DNA of 64,000 bases from JAZIHH01 sp036678685 (GTDB lineage: Bacteria > Bacillota > UBA4882 > UBA10575), in NCBI GenBank assembly GCA_036678685.1, contig JAZIHH010000005.1:62001-126000 (forward strand). Reading direction: 5' to 3'. Shown piece by piece: positions 33,828 through 42,970 of this stretch; the stretch's first letter is position 1; every line of letters begins with the position of its first letter. The notes below the pieces were generated by a model. That model was not told where the DNA came from. It saw only the letters and a list, made by a program, of their open reading frames with translations, and did not search any database. Made by a program: the position numbers and the translations under genes.

Positions 33828-34943
33828 ATGTCAGTAACCATCCGTACCGTAGAAACGAGAAAGGACAAGAAGGCCTTCATCAATCTCGCCTGGCAGATTT
33901 ATAAAGGGAATCCGGCCTGGGTGCCGCCGCTCCGCCGCGATCTGTGGCAAACCCTTGACCCGGCGCGGAACCATTTCCTCCGTTCCGGGCCGTTTCGCCT
34001 CTTTTTGGCTTTACGCGACGGGAAACCGGTCGGGCGCGTCCTGGCCGGGATCGACAGGAAAACGAATGAAGCTAAAGGAAAGTGTGAGGGATATCTCTCG
34101 CTCTTTGAATGCGTGCCCGATTATGACTACGCCCGGACCTTGTTGGATGCGGCCTGTGCTTACCTGCGCGCCAACGGGGCGACGTCGGTCCGGGGGCCGG
34201 TCTCGCCAACCAATGGCGATGATTACCGGGGCTTTTTGCTAAATGATTTTGAAAATCCGCCCGTGTTGATGAATTCTTACAATCCGCCCTATTACCCGGA
34301 GTTCTTTGAACGGTACGGCTTTCGCAAGCACATTGACTTGTTCGCTTATCACTTTGACATCCATGTTCCGCGGACGCCGGAAGCGGTAGAGTATGCGATG
34401 GAGCGGTACGGGTTTACCGTCGAACCAATCAACCTCAAACGGTTAGAGGCTGAACTGGCCGATATCAAACAGGTTTTGGACGAGGCGATGCCCGAGGAAT
34501 GGCCGGATATGATGCCGCCCGACGAAGACGCCTTGCGGGAAATCGCGAAGACCCTGCGCCCGTTGGCGGACCCGGAGTTTATCCTGATTGCCCGGCATAA
34601 GGGGCGGCCCATTGCTTTTAACATTACCCTCCCTGATTACAACCAGGTCCTGCTTCACCTCCGTAACGGGCGGTTGTTTCCCTTTGGCTGGCTCAAGTTT
34701 CTCTACTGGAAGAGGAAGATTGACGGTCTCCGCTTCTTTGTTCTCTTTGTCGTCCCGGATTTTCGCCGGAAAGGGGTCTCGGCGGCCATCTTTCTCCGGA
34801 CCTTCGAGGCGATAAAGAAGTCGCGCTACCGCTGGCTCGAGGGTTCCACCATTGGCGAAGAGAACCACTGGATGCGCCGGGATGCGGAGCGGGCCGGGGG
34901 CAAGCACTACCGGACCTACCGGATTTACAGGAAAGATATTTAA
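33828..34943 (+). CDS. GNAT-like acetyltransferase-family protein
   Basis: 371 residues. Opens with IRTVETRKDKKAFINLAWQI and YKGNPAWVPPLRRDL, the signature of a widespread uncharacterised family with two GNAT-like halves. PVGRVLAGIDRKTNE and FFVLFVVPDFRRKGVSAAIF are the strand/pyrophosphate-loop-like regions of the two halves. ATG at 33828 follows CGGAGG. It sits 28 bp behind the sugar symporter but shows no obvious link with sugar metabolism. Substrate unknown. Confidence 0.75.
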   Translation: MSVTIRTVETRKDKKAFINLAWQIYKGNPAWVPPLRRDLWQTLDPARNHFLRSGPFRLFLALRDGKPVGRVLAGIDRKTNEAKGKCEGYLSLFECVPDYDYARTLLDAACAYLRANGATSVRGPVSPTNGDDYRGFLLNDFENPPVLMNSYNPPYYPEFFERYGFRKHIDLFAYHFDIHVPRTPEAVEYAMERYGFTVEPINLKRLEAELADIKQVLDEAMPEEWPDMMPPDEDALREIAKTLRPLADPEFILIARHKGRPIAFNITLPDYNQVLLHLRNGRLFPFGWLKFLYWKRKIDGLRFFVLFVVPDFRRKGVSAAIFLRTFEAIKKSRYRWLEGSTIGEENHWMRRDAERAGGKHYRTYRIYRKDI

Positions 34944-35606
34944 AGTTCCGGAAATGCTACATCATAAATGTACGAAAAAATATTTGCCCCTGCCCTTCTT
35001 GATGTCTTTCCAGTATTTCCAGGGGTTAATGAATTTACGCTTTAAACTAAATCCGGGAAGACGCCACTCGCTTTCCCGTTTAACAATCAATAAAAAGTAT
35101 TAACAAATAGTATGATCGATTTGTTCGGGAGGGTAAAACATACTTTTGCGGTTTTTGTAAAGCAGGCAGGATGAGCAAATAATCAAGGCGATACCGGAGA
35201 GGGTCAGGATTTGGGGCGCTTTTAAAAACTTGGTAATGACCCCTGAAGCGAGATAAGAGAAGGGGATTAAACTTGTTAAAATCATCGAAAAGGCTGACAG
35301 CACCGAACCACGGAACATATCAGGGGTATCTTTTTGGAGAATTGTGTCTCTGGAAATATCCCCCAAGCCCGCGATAAATCCCTGGATCAACATGGCGGCA
35401 ACGGCAATGATCAAAATTGGGATATTGGCTAATATGATAAGGGCTATTCCGCAAAAAACAGGGAAAATAAGCACAATTATTCTTTGGTGGGGAAACGAGG
35501 ATTTAAAAGAAAGAAACAAACTGGCAAGAAACGCTCCCAGCGAGTCGGCCATAATAAGCAAGCTTAAACTTAGACTAATATCACGGTAAAAAATCTCTGT
35601 CATCTG

Positions 35607-36997
35607 AGTTAAGTCCGTATAATGGTGTAAAATTGGTTTCCTAAAAAAGAGGGAGCCATTAACAAATTCCTCAGTTAGAATAGAGGTTGGAGAAACCAAA
35701 ATTCTGAGAGGAGGAATTTGAAATGGCTCAATACCAGATTACCGTAGATCAAGAACTTTTGCATCGTCTATTTTTAGGAAATAACAAGGATGCCGGCGTG
35801 TCAGCGCTATTGGAATCGGTATTGAACCAGATTTTGCAGGCGCAAGCCACCGAACAGCTTCAAGCCGAACCATACGAACGCACTGATAAAAGGAAGGGGT
35901 ACCGTAACGGCACACGCCCGCATACACTAACCACCCGGGTGGGAACCATAGCCTTACATGTTCCGCGTTTTCGTAACGGTCAGTTTTCCACCGAGATGTT
36001 TGCCCGCTACCAGCGGAGCGAACAGGCCTTGATACTGGCCCTGATGGAAATGGTAATCAACGGGGTCTCTACCCGCAAGGTCAGTCAGATAACGGAAGAG
36101 CTGTGTGGTACCGAATTTTCCAAATCCACTGTTTCAGAGTTGTGCAAGAAACTGGACCCCATTGTGAACGCCTGGAATAACCGGGACTTGAGTGAGAAGT
36201 GTTATCCTTTTGTATTGGTGGATGCTTTGGTACTGAAAATTCGTGAAGATGGCCGTGTCCGTTCCCGGAGTGTTATGATTGCTATCGGCATAAACACTAA
36301 AGGATACCGGGAAGTTCTAGGGCTTATGATTGGCGACAGTGAATCCGAAGCCAGTTGGAGCCAGTTCTTTTCCTGGCTTAAAAGCCGTAACCTGCGTGGT
36401 GTCGAACTGGTAGTATCAGATGACCATGGCGGCCTGGTCAAGGCGGTTCGCCGCTACTTCCAGGGCGTTACCTGGCATCGCTGCCAAACCCACTTTATGC
36501 GTAATATCATGGACGCTACGCCTAGGTCGGCAAAAGAAGAGCTTTATCCACATCTGCGAGCTATTCTGGATGCGCCTGATATCGGTACTGCCCGGTTGTT
36601 ATTGAATCAAACCTTGGAGACATTTGAGAAAAAAGCACCCAAGGCCATGCAAATACTCGAAATGGGCTTTGATGACGCTACCGCGGTCCTTATGCTGCCG
36701 GAAAAATATCGCCGGCGTCTGCGTACTACAAACGCTGTCGAGCGTCTTATCGAAGAGATTAGGCGCAGGGAACGAGTTATCCATATTTTCCCGAACCGGG
36801 AATCGGCAATTCGCCTAATTGGAGCCTTACTTATGGAAATTGACGACAAGTGGATAGCCGGCAAAAAGTATCTGGATATGAGTGAATACCTCCAGTGGCA
36901 AGAAGAGCAAAAACAAACTAGCGACCGAAGTAATGTCGCGTATATCAGATAAATTTAATGATAACTGAGGAATTTACACACTAATTTGGACTTGATC
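35607..36997 (+). mobile_element. complete IS256-family insertion sequence, 1391 bp
   Basis: Flanked by the 8-bp direct repeat GTCATCTG (35599-35606 and 36998-37005). Imperfect terminal inverted repeats: left AGTTAAGTCCGTATAATG and right (complement) GATCAAGTCCAAATTAGTG, both with the AAGTCC...GTGTAAA pattern of IS256. One transposase gene fills it. Inserted into the MFS gene on the opposite strand. Confidence 0.93.
35723..36952 (+). CDS. IS256-family (mutator-type) transposase
   Basis: 409-residue DDE transposase. Family features: RTDKRKGYRNGTR-type segment ahead of TTRVGTIALHVPRFRNGQF, FVLVDALVLKIREDGRVRS with the first Asp, VVSDDHGGLVKAVRRYF with the second Asp, and TTNAVERLIEEIRRRERVI with the catalytic Glu region. 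Full length with no frameshift, so the element may still move. ATG at 35723 follows GAGAGGAGGAATTTGAA. Confidence 0.96.
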   Translation: MAQYQITVDQELLHRLFLGNNKDAGVSALLESVLNQILQAQATEQLQAEPYERTDKRKGYRNGTRPHTLTTRVGTIALHVPRFRNGQFSTEMFARYQRSEQALILALMEMVINGVSTRKVSQITEELCGTEFSKSTVSELCKKLDPIVNAWNNRDLSEKCYPFVLVDALVLKIREDGRVRSRSVMIAIGINTKGYREVLGLMIGDSESEASWSQFFSWLKSRNLRGVELVVSDDHGGLVKAVRRYFQGVTWHRCQTHFMRNIMDATPRSAKEELYPHLRAILDAPDIGTARLLLNQTLETFEKKAPKAMQILEMGFDDATAVLMLPEKYRRRLRTTNAVERLIEEIRRRERVIHIFPNRESAIRLIGALLMEIDDKWIAGKKYLDMSEYLQWQEEQKQTSDRSNVAYIR

Positions 36998-37833
36998 GTC
37001 ATCTGTTTTAAATATATAATCATAGGCGCGGTAAAAAAGGTCATAACGGAAAAAGTAAAGAAAATTGCTTTAATAAATTTAGCTTGCCTGATATACCGGA
37101 AACCCTCCGCGAAATTCTTTAAGACAGTTTTATTTTTTCTTGTTTCTTGTGAAAATTGGGGAATCTCTACAAACATTTCCATTACCGCGGAAATAATATA
37201 GGAAACGCCATTTATAATAAAAGCTAATGGCGCTCCGAGCACAGTTATTATTATTCCTCCAACAAAAGGGGGGCTAAAATTTCCACGAAGGCGGCAGTGA
37301 TTTTAAATAGGGAATTAAGCCCTGGATAATTCATCTGCTTTAACGACGTTAGGGATACTTGACCTTAGGGCAGGTTTAAAAAAAGTGGTGCCAACACCCA
37401 TGATAAAACTAATTACCATGATTTCTTTATAAGAGCTCGTTTCTTGTAAAACCCTTAATCCCAGAATAAGAGAGCATAAACCGATTAACAAATGACATAA
37501 AACGATAATATGTTTCCGGTTGTATTGATCGGCAACTCCTCCGGCGTAGGGGCCAAAGACTAAGACCGGAAGAATATTTATGGCCAGAATAAATCCTGCT
37601 AAAGAAAGGGACCTGGTATAACTACTAATGAAATACAAGATAGTTAGATAAAATAACCAGTTGCCCAATTGTGAAACGGCATTGCCAACAAGTAATTTAC
37701 GAAAGTTCCTGTTCTTGAGAACCGCATTGTTTTTCACAACTTGCAGCAAACTCAATTAAATCACTCCCTAGAGCCCCAACAGTATAGCCATAAATACCGT
37801 ATTCTCAATAACCTGCCAACTTTATGATCTTAA

Positions 37834-37861
37834 AGTTTACCAAAAATAAAAAAAATGTCAA
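37834..37861 (-). promoter_or_regulatory. probable promoter of the MFS pseudogene
   Basis: Minus-strand TTGACA (37861-37856), 16-bp T-rich spacer, TAAACT (37839-37834), about 80 bp before the start. Confidence 0.5.
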
Positions 37862-37955
37862 CAAACTTTCCTTCTGATTTTAGCGGCGCCGCATATTTAA
37901 TGTTTTATGGAAAAGCCGGGAGATAAAATAAAAGAATTAAAAAAAGGAGGATCCT

Positions 37956-38702
37956 GTGGGTATCCTGGAAGTCAGAGGCCTGGCCAAGAGTTTCGCGGCG
38001 GTCCACGCCCTAAAAGGGGTCTCCTTTACGGTCCGGAGCGGGGCGGTCGTAGGCTTGATCGGGCCGAACGGGGCGGGTAAAACCACCCTCCTCAAATGCA
38101 TCCTGGGGTTGGTCCGTTACGAGCGGGGAGAAATATTACTAAACGGGCGGCCTCTCGCCGGGCGGAAAGAGATGGCCGCGCAGATTTCTTATATCCCCGA
38201 ACAACCGGTCTATTATGAGGAGCTGACAGTCGAAGAGAACCTGAGCCTCTACGCCATGCTTTCCGGGATCCCGCGCCGGGAATTTGCGGAAAAGAAAGCG
38301 ATGCTCGTGGACTGTCTTGCCTTGGCCGAGCACTTGCCAAAACTCCCGGACCAGCTTTCAAAGGGGAACAAGCAGAAGCTGATGATTGCCATGGCCTTTC
38401 TGAAAAGTTTCCAACTGCTGCTGGCGGACGAACCCTTTTCCGGGCTGGACCCGGTGATGATCCGCCGCTTGAAAGACCTCTTTCTCGCGGTAAAAGAGGA
38501 GAAGAAGACCGTCCTCCTCTCCACCCACCTGTTGGACCTGGCCCAAACGATCTGCGATGAATATATCTTTTTGGACCACGGCGCCCTCCTGGCCGCCGGT
38601 AACCGGGAGGAGATCCTGCGCGCCGCGGATGCTTTCGGCGAAGAGGAAGGCAGCCTGGAAGCGGCTTACCTGAGGCTGCTGGCAAGGGGAGAAGGCTTGT
38701 GA
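37956..38702 (+). CDS. ABC transporter ATP-binding protein
   Basis: 248-residue ATPase of an ABC-2-type exporter. Walker A GPNGAGKTTLLKCI, Q-loop region ISYIPEQPVYYEELTVEENL, signature LSKGNKQKLMIAMAF (a variant of LSGGQ), Walker B LLLADEPFSGLDP and switch His in LLSTHLLDLA. GTG start at 37956 after GGAGG. The stop overlaps the next GTG start (GTGA at 38699), so it is coupled with the permease that follows. Confidence 0.94.
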   Translation: MGILEVRGLAKSFAAVHALKGVSFTVRSGAVVGLIGPNGAGKTTLLKCILGLVRYERGEILLNGRPLAGRKEMAAQISYIPEQPVYYEELTVEENLSLYAMLSGIPRREFAEKKAMLVDCLALAEHLPKLPDQLSKGNKQKLMIAMAFLKSFQLLLADEPFSGLDPVMIRRLKDLFLAVKEEKKTVLLSTHLLDLAQTICDEYIFLDHGALLAAGNREEILRAADAFGEEEGSLEAAYLRLLARGEGL

Positions 38703-40018
38703 ACATCCCCGCCCTGCTCTTAAAGAATCACCTCCGCAGGTACCGGCAGCTTCTCAGCAAAGGGTGGCCGTTGGCAGCCGTTCTGGCGCTCGTCCTTTTT
38801 ATTGCCGGTGCAGCGCGGACGTTGGTTGCCAACCGGGAGTTGCTGAGCGCCTACCTTCCGCCAATCTACACGGGAGTGTTATTGCTCTTCGCCGGCCGGC
38901 GGCTTTTGTTTCTGAGATATCCTCCCTTCTTTTTTTCCTGGCCCGGGCTTTATTTCTTTCTGACCACCCCGGTTAATCACCGGCTGGTCCTGGCCGGAAA
39001 AATTCTCCTCTCCTATATACCGTTGTTCTTTTTGAGCTTGGGTTGGAGCCTCTTGGCCGGTCAAGCGCCGACCGGCCTGCCCGGCGGGACCGGTTTCTTC
39101 TTTTGCCTGGCCGCGATGGCCAACCTTTCCTGGCTTTTATACAACGCCGCGGCCGGCCGGATTTTCCTCCGCAAGGCCCTGATCTTCCTGGGCATAACTG
39201 CTTTGCTCTTGCTCAAAACCCCCGCTTTCGTTTGGGCCCTCATAGCAGCCGGCAGTTTCCGGCGGGCGCTCGCTTCCCTTGATCAAATCAACTGGGCCAA
39301 ATATGAGCGCCATTGCCGGCTGGCCTACCTTTCCCGGAAGTATTTGCTGGCCGGCGATTGGGGCGGGCTGGAGACCCTGACCTATGAATACGCCCGGGAG
39401 GAACCTCCTGCCACCTCCTTCTTGGCAACCAGGGTGTACGTTACCGGTTACAAGGCCTTTCTTTACGCCCAAATTCTGCTCATGAGCCGTTATCCGTTCC
39501 CAGCCTGGGTCGTTTTCCTTGGCCAATATGCCTTTTCCGTCTTTCTCATGGGGAAGGGGGAGTTCCTTCCCTTCTTCGGGGGGAGCCTGCTCCTCTCCTT
39601 CGGGTTCGCCGGCCTGTTTTTCTTTCCCGTCCAAAAGCTGGGGCAAAAAATGGCGCAAGGTCTTTTTCCGGCCGGCGGCTTTCCTGCTTTCCTCACCGGG
39701 GCGCTCATCCTGCCCGCCGCGGTGGCCTGGGTGTTTCTGGCGGCGGTCTTTTTGCTCGTTCCCGTCGGCTTCAATCCCGTCTGGGCGGTGGCCGCGTCTT
39801 TCTTCCCCGCGGCCGGCCTTTCCTACCTGACGGTGGTGAGGGGCATGTTCCAGCCGGGCTTTTCCGGGTGGTTTGTCACCGGGGTGTTTCTTTGCGCCCT
39901 GCTATTTTCCTGTATCCATCGGGCCTTATGGGGGGAGGCCCTTGGGGTCCTGCTCCTCTTTATCCCCTATGTCCTTCTTTCCGGGCGGCGGATGAAGGAA
40001 ATTTATGAAAGGGTTTAA
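38699..40018 (+). CDS. ABC-2-type membrane protein (permease)
   Basis: 439-residue polytopic protein with about ten membrane spans and a central soluble loop around RHCRLAYLSRKYLLAGDW. It overlaps the upstream ATPase gene by 4 bp, the usual arrangement of an exporter pair. Sequence is not close to a named subfamily that I recognise; EcsB- or SkfF-like permeases are possible. Substrate unknown; no regulator gene is linked. Confidence 0.8.
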   Translation: MNIPALLLKNHLRRYRQLLSKGWPLAAVLALVLFIAGAARTLVANRELLSAYLPPIYTGVLLLFAGRRLLFLRYPPFFFSWPGLYFFLTTPVNHRLVLAGKILLSYIPLFFLSLGWSLLAGQAPTGLPGGTGFFFCLAAMANLSWLLYNAAAGRIFLRKALIFLGITALLLLKTPAFVWALIAAGSFRRALASLDQINWAKYERHCRLAYLSRKYLLAGDWGGLETLTYEYAREEPPATSFLATRVYVTGYKAFLYAQILLMSRYPFPAWVVFLGQYAFSVFLMGKGEFLPFFGGSLLLSFGFAGLFFFPVQKLGQKMAQGLFPAGGFPAFLTGALILPAAVAWVFLAAVFLLVPVGFNPVWAVAASFFPAAGLSYLTVVRGMFQPGFSGWFVTGVFLCALLFSCIHRALWGEALGVLLLFIPYVLLSGRRMKEIYERV

Positions 40019-40153
40019 CGGTTTACTGCTTCCCGGTCGGTTTTATGGTTGGGGAAGGAAGCATAATCAGGTATAAGGCCGGGCGGGGTAATTAAAAACA
40101 TTAAAAATTTAATCATAAACATTAATTAATTAATGAAAAACATTAAAAAGTTA

Positions 40154-40183
40154 TTGACATCCGAAAAAGATTCGTGGTATAAT
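40154..40183 (+). promoter_or_regulatory. sigma-A promoter of the DUF2975/yozG-like operon
   Basis: TTGACA (40154-40159), 18-bp spacer, TATAAT (40178-40183). Just upstream are repeated CATTAA/TTAATTAATTAATG elements (40095-40150) that could bind the operon's own regulator. Confidence 0.88.
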
Positions 40184-40215
40184 CACCTCAAATTTATTGA
40201 TTGGGGTGATTATTC

Positions 40216-40815
40216 ATGCGGGCCTCGGAGTATCTGGAAAAAAACATAAAGCTGGTTACCGTATTGCGCGTTCTTGCCCAGATTGGTTTCTGGGTTGGTG
40301 CGGTTTTGGGCTCTTGTTTCCTTATCCTTTTGGCAGGGTCCTTTCTTATTAAATTTGATTGGAAGCTTATAACAAAACTCATTATGCATCTGGAATTCGG
40401 CATTATTCGTTATAAATTGCCTTTAATCGCCGAAAGATTAAGCGTGAATGAATTGCTAACCGTCTTCCGGTTGTTTTGTTCAGTTATTGTTCTGAATTCT
40501 ACTGTTTTCAGCCTGGTTTCCTTATATTTAAAGGGTATTTTGTTTGCCGTAGAAAAAGGTCACCCTTTTGCTCCCGGGAACGCCCGGCGTTTATCGTTAA
40601 TAGGTATAGTTTTAATCATTAGCGCTTTGTTGCTACCAAATTTACAGGCAATTCTTGTTCATACAATTCTTCATGCCGCCAATATTGACGGTATGTTTTC
40701 GGTTAACTTTACTGTTAACACGGCAATACTTTTTGCCGGTCTCTTACTTCTGATCCTGTCGGGCATTTTCCGCTATGGAGCTTACTTGCAAGAAGAGTAT
40801 GATGCCACGCTTTAA
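40216..40815 (+). CDS. DUF2975 family membrane protein
   Basis: 199 residues with four membrane spans (VLRVLAQIGFWVGAVLGSCF, FRLFCSVIVLNSTVFSLVSL, SLIGIVLIISALLLPNL, NTAILFAGLLLLILSGIF). The KGHPFAPGNARRL loop before the third span is typical of DUF2975. It is followed 17 bp on by a small XRE regulator, a very common pair in Firmicutes. Function unknown. Confidence 0.88.
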   Translation: MRASEYLEKNIKLVTVLRVLAQIGFWVGAVLGSCFLILLAGSFLIKFDWKLITKLIMHLEFGIIRYKLPLIAERLSVNELLTVFRLFCSVIVLNSTVFSLVSLYLKGILFAVEKGHPFAPGNARRLSLIGIVLIISALLLPNLQAILVHTILHAANIDGMFSVNFTVNTAILFAGLLLLILSGIFRYGAYLQEEYDATL

Positions 40816-40832
40816 AGAGGGAAGGGAAATTC

Positions 40833-41039
40833 ATGGCCATAATCCTTAGATTGGACCGGATGCTGGCGCACCGGAAAATGCAATTGAATGAGTTGGCGGA
40901 AAGGATCGGCATTAGTGTGGTTAATTTATCGAATATAAAAACGGGCAAGGTCAAGGCCATCAGGTTTTCTACTTTAAACGCCATATGCCGGGAATTGGAT
41001 TGTCAACCCGGGGATATTTTAGAATATGAACCCGATTAA
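40833..41039 (+). CDS. XRE-family regulator, YozG-like
   Basis: 68-residue single-HTH protein: MLAHRKMQLNELAERIGISV and VNLSNIKTGKVKAIRFSTLN, ending CRELDCQPGDILEYEPD, the hallmark of the YozG group. Probably regulates its own operon with the DUF2975 gene. A strong terminator follows within 10 bp. Confidence 0.92.
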   Translation: MAIILRLDRMLAHRKMQLNELAERIGISVVNLSNIKTGKVKAIRFSTLNAICRELDCQPGDILEYEPD

Positions 41040-41046
41040 TTGACAC

Positions 41047-41077
41047 AAACCGGCCAGCAGGCCGGTTTCTTTTTTTT
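41047..41077 (+). terminator. Rho-independent terminator after the XRE gene
   Basis: 9-bp perfect stem AAACCGGCC / GGCCGGTTT, loop AGCA, then CTTTTTTTT. Confidence 0.95.
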
Positions 41078-41147
41078 AAACAATTGTCCAAGGCGTTTAT
41101 CACCATTTTATTCCTGCCCAAAACAGGCAAGAAAATGAAATTGGTAC

Positions 41148-41176
41148 TTGACAAAAAACAAAGTACTTTGTAGTAT
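41148..41176 (+). promoter_or_regulatory. promoter with a palindromic operator in the spacer
   Basis: TTGACA (41148-41153), 17-bp spacer, TAGTAT (41171-41176). The spacer contains the perfect palindrome CAAAGTACTTTG (41159-41170), well placed for repression by the winged-helix protein encoded downstream. Confidence 0.8.
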
Positions 41177-41207
41177 AAAGTTAAGGAAAATAAAGGAGGT
41201 GTGGCCA

Positions 41208-41762
41208 ATGAATATGCAGGAGGCCTTGGACCAGGTTGCCTATTTACAAAAGTTGGTTGCCCAGACCCGTCTCCGGGCGGCGGACGGTTACCCCTTTTTT
41301 CTCCTTTGGGGCCTGCTTTGGATCGCGGGATATGCAGGTTCCATTCGGTGGTCCCAGGGGGTATGGGCCATAATTGCGCCGGTTGGCGTACTTCTCTCCG
41401 TCGTTCTCGTCCTCAAAAAGAGGAGAGAGCAACCCGTGCCTCCGCTGCTGAAAAAAATCGGCTGGGTAATGTTGATTTTATTTATCTACATTGCGTTTTT
41501 ATTCGGTCAATTGCTGCTCATTTCGGATAATCCCCAAATCGTCAATTCCTTCTGGCCCTTTCACATCGGTTTACTCTACATAGTAGCAGGAATCTTAACC
41601 GGGCGGTCGCTGGTGATGATCGGTTGCTGGTTGATTCTGGCGGCGGTAGCGGGCATTTGGTTCCCCTCGCCTTGGCAGGAAATATGGCTGGCGGCCGGAG
41701 GAGGCGGCAGTTTAATCCTCACCGGCGTGCTTCTGCGGAAACAAGTGATTAAAGATGCCTGA
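41208..41762 (+). CDS. hypothetical membrane protein paired with a winged-helix regulator
   Basis: 184 residues with six predicted membrane spans after a short helical N-terminus (MNMQEALDQVAYLQKLVAQT). Typical of small membrane proteins encoded before a DUF-type winged-helix regulator in Firmicutes. ATG at 41208 follows AAAGGAGG. The regulator gene starts 8 bp before this stop. Function unknown. Confidence 0.8.
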   Translation: MNMQEALDQVAYLQKLVAQTRLRAADGYPFFLLWGLLWIAGYAGSIRWSQGVWAIIAPVGVLLSVVLVLKKRREQPVPPLLKKIGWVMLILFIYIAFLFGQLLLISDNPQIVNSFWPFHIGLLYIVAGILTGRSLVMIGCWLILAAVAGIWFPSPWQEIWLAAGGGGSLILTGVLLRKQVIKDA

Positions 41763-42069
41763 GGGACTCCTTCAAAACCTGAATGAACTCTTCCAGGCCA
41801 AAGCCCGTCTGGGGATCATGACGGTCCTTACTTCGATGGGGGATAGTGATTTTTCAACCCTCAAAAACCGGCTGGGTTTAACCGACGGCAATCTCAGCGC
41901 CCATCTCCGCGTCCTGGAAGAAGCGGGCTATATCTGGATCGAAAAAAAGTTCGTGAAGCGGAAGCCCAAAACCATCTGCCGCTTGACCCCGGCAGGACGG
42001 GAGGCTTTTCTGCACTACTTGAAAGAACTGGAAGAGATTATCCAATTGGCCCGGAAAGAGGAAAAATAA
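41755..42069 (+). CDS. winged-helix transcriptional regulator
   Basis: 104 residues; the wHTH is DSDFSTLKNRLGLTDGNLSA followed by HLRVLEEAGYIWIEKKFV and the wing KRKPKTICRLTPAGREAF, the transcriptional-regulator family often annotated as MarR/ArsR-like. Overlaps the membrane-protein gene, and the CAAAGTACTTTG palindrome sits inside the operon promoter, so autorepression is likely. Confidence 0.88.
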   Translation: MPEGLLQNLNELFQAKARLGIMTVLTSMGDSDFSTLKNRLGLTDGNLSAHLRVLEEAGYIWIEKKFVKRKPKTICRLTPAGREAFLHYLKELEEIIQLARKEEK

Positions 42070-42088
42070 AAAAGAAAGGAGGACTTTT

Positions 42089-42646
42089 TTGAAACGGGTA
42101 TCTTTAGTCTTGGCCATCTTGTTAATTTTGGCCCTGCCTTCAGTGGCCTTGGCGGGGGACGGCGCCCAGCTGCGGAGAGCCAATTTCGCGGTCGGCTATC
42201 ATTTGAACAACTTCCGTTATGACTTTGGCTATGGCCTCAACGTGACCAGCCCATACTTTTTCAACGACCGGGTTGCGGTGAGGCTTTCAGTAAACACCAT
42301 GTATTTTGAAGGAATTCCCGCCGGCAGAACCGGGATGGATTGGATGCCATATACCGTATATAAACTGGGGCTGCTCGGCGCGAGCACTGTGGTTAACGAC
42401 CTATTCCGCTTATACGGCGAGGGCGGCTTCTTGTATATTGTACCTAATAGCCGTTTTTCGGAGAAAAATAGTTTAGGCGGTTACGGGCATTTCGGTTTTG
42501 AATTCTTTATGGATCAAAACGCCCCGCTTTGCTATTTTATTGAACTGGGAAGTGTGGGTTCCGGAACCAGAGCGGAAAAGATCGCCGGCAAGCCGTATTA
42601 TGCCGCCGGCTTTGCGGCAGCGGTGGGGTTGCGGTATCATTTTTAA
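42089..42646 (+). CDS. secreted beta-barrel-like protein, possible outer-membrane protein
   Basis: 185 residues. Signal peptide KRVSLVLAILLILALPSVALAG, then alternating polar/hydrophobic strands with many Gly, Tyr and Phe (FAVGYHLNNFRYDFGYGLNV, AGFAAAVGLRYHF). It ends in GLRYHF; a C-terminal aromatic after a Y-x-F type strand is the signal read by the BAM machinery of diderm bacteria. Eight strands are plausible. TTG start at 42089, 8 nt after AAAGGAGG; it may belong to the operon of the winged-helix regulator. Alternative: a secreted monoderm protein of similar strand pattern. Confidence 0.7.
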   Translation: MKRVSLVLAILLILALPSVALAGDGAQLRRANFAVGYHLNNFRYDFGYGLNVTSPYFFNDRVAVRLSVNTMYFEGIPAGRTGMDWMPYTVYKLGLLGASTVVNDLFRLYGEGGFLYIVPNSRFSEKNSLGGYGHFGFEFFMDQNAPLCYFIELGSVGSGTRAEKIAGKPYYAAGFAAAVGLRYHF

Positions 42647-42695
42647 ACCCCGGTGGTAAAAGCGGTGGCTATATTCTCCGTCCAATATGAAAGAC

Positions 42696-42727
42696 GGCCG
42701 CGGCTTTCTTCCCGCGGCCATTTTTTT
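42696..42727 (+). terminator. Rho-independent terminator
   Basis: GGCCGCGG / CCGCGGCC stem, 8-nt loop, then ATTTTTTT; ends the 41208-42646 operon. Confidence 0.93.
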
Positions 42728-42970
42728 GCCTGACGGTGTAAAAGAGGCGTTTTGGGTGGTTTTTCGACCCGGAAATACTCGCCCGGTTCCCGGTTTTACA
42801 ATCAAGCGTTGTACTTTCCCCAAACGTTTCGCACCGGTCTTTTCGCGGACAAGCTTGCCGGATGTTTGTCTTAAAAAGAAGTGTGCTACAATTATTATTA
42901 TAGAAGTAATGTCCTGTATACCGTTTTATACCTGATACGAAAATCTGTCTTAAGGGGGAGATAATAAAAA

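Larger units (their letters stand above)
35100..37755 (-). pseudogene. MFS efflux transporter, interrupted by an IS256-family element and frameshifted
   Basis: N-terminal piece from ATG 37755 (FRKLLVGNAVSQLGNWLFYL, GPYAGGVADQYNRKHIIVL) to about 37320, middle piece to the IS, and C-terminal piece 35598-35100. Taking out the IS with one target copy restores YLKQMTEIFYRDISLS in frame. Independent of the IS, the N-terminal/middle border has two frame breaks: a likely extra G near 37321 (ELSR-LNSLFKITAAFVEIL) and one missing base in the G6 run at about 37266-37271 (ILAPPFVGGIIITVLGAP). Family: 12-TM MFS_3/macrolide-efflux-like. The gene is dead as sequenced. Confidence 0.88.
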
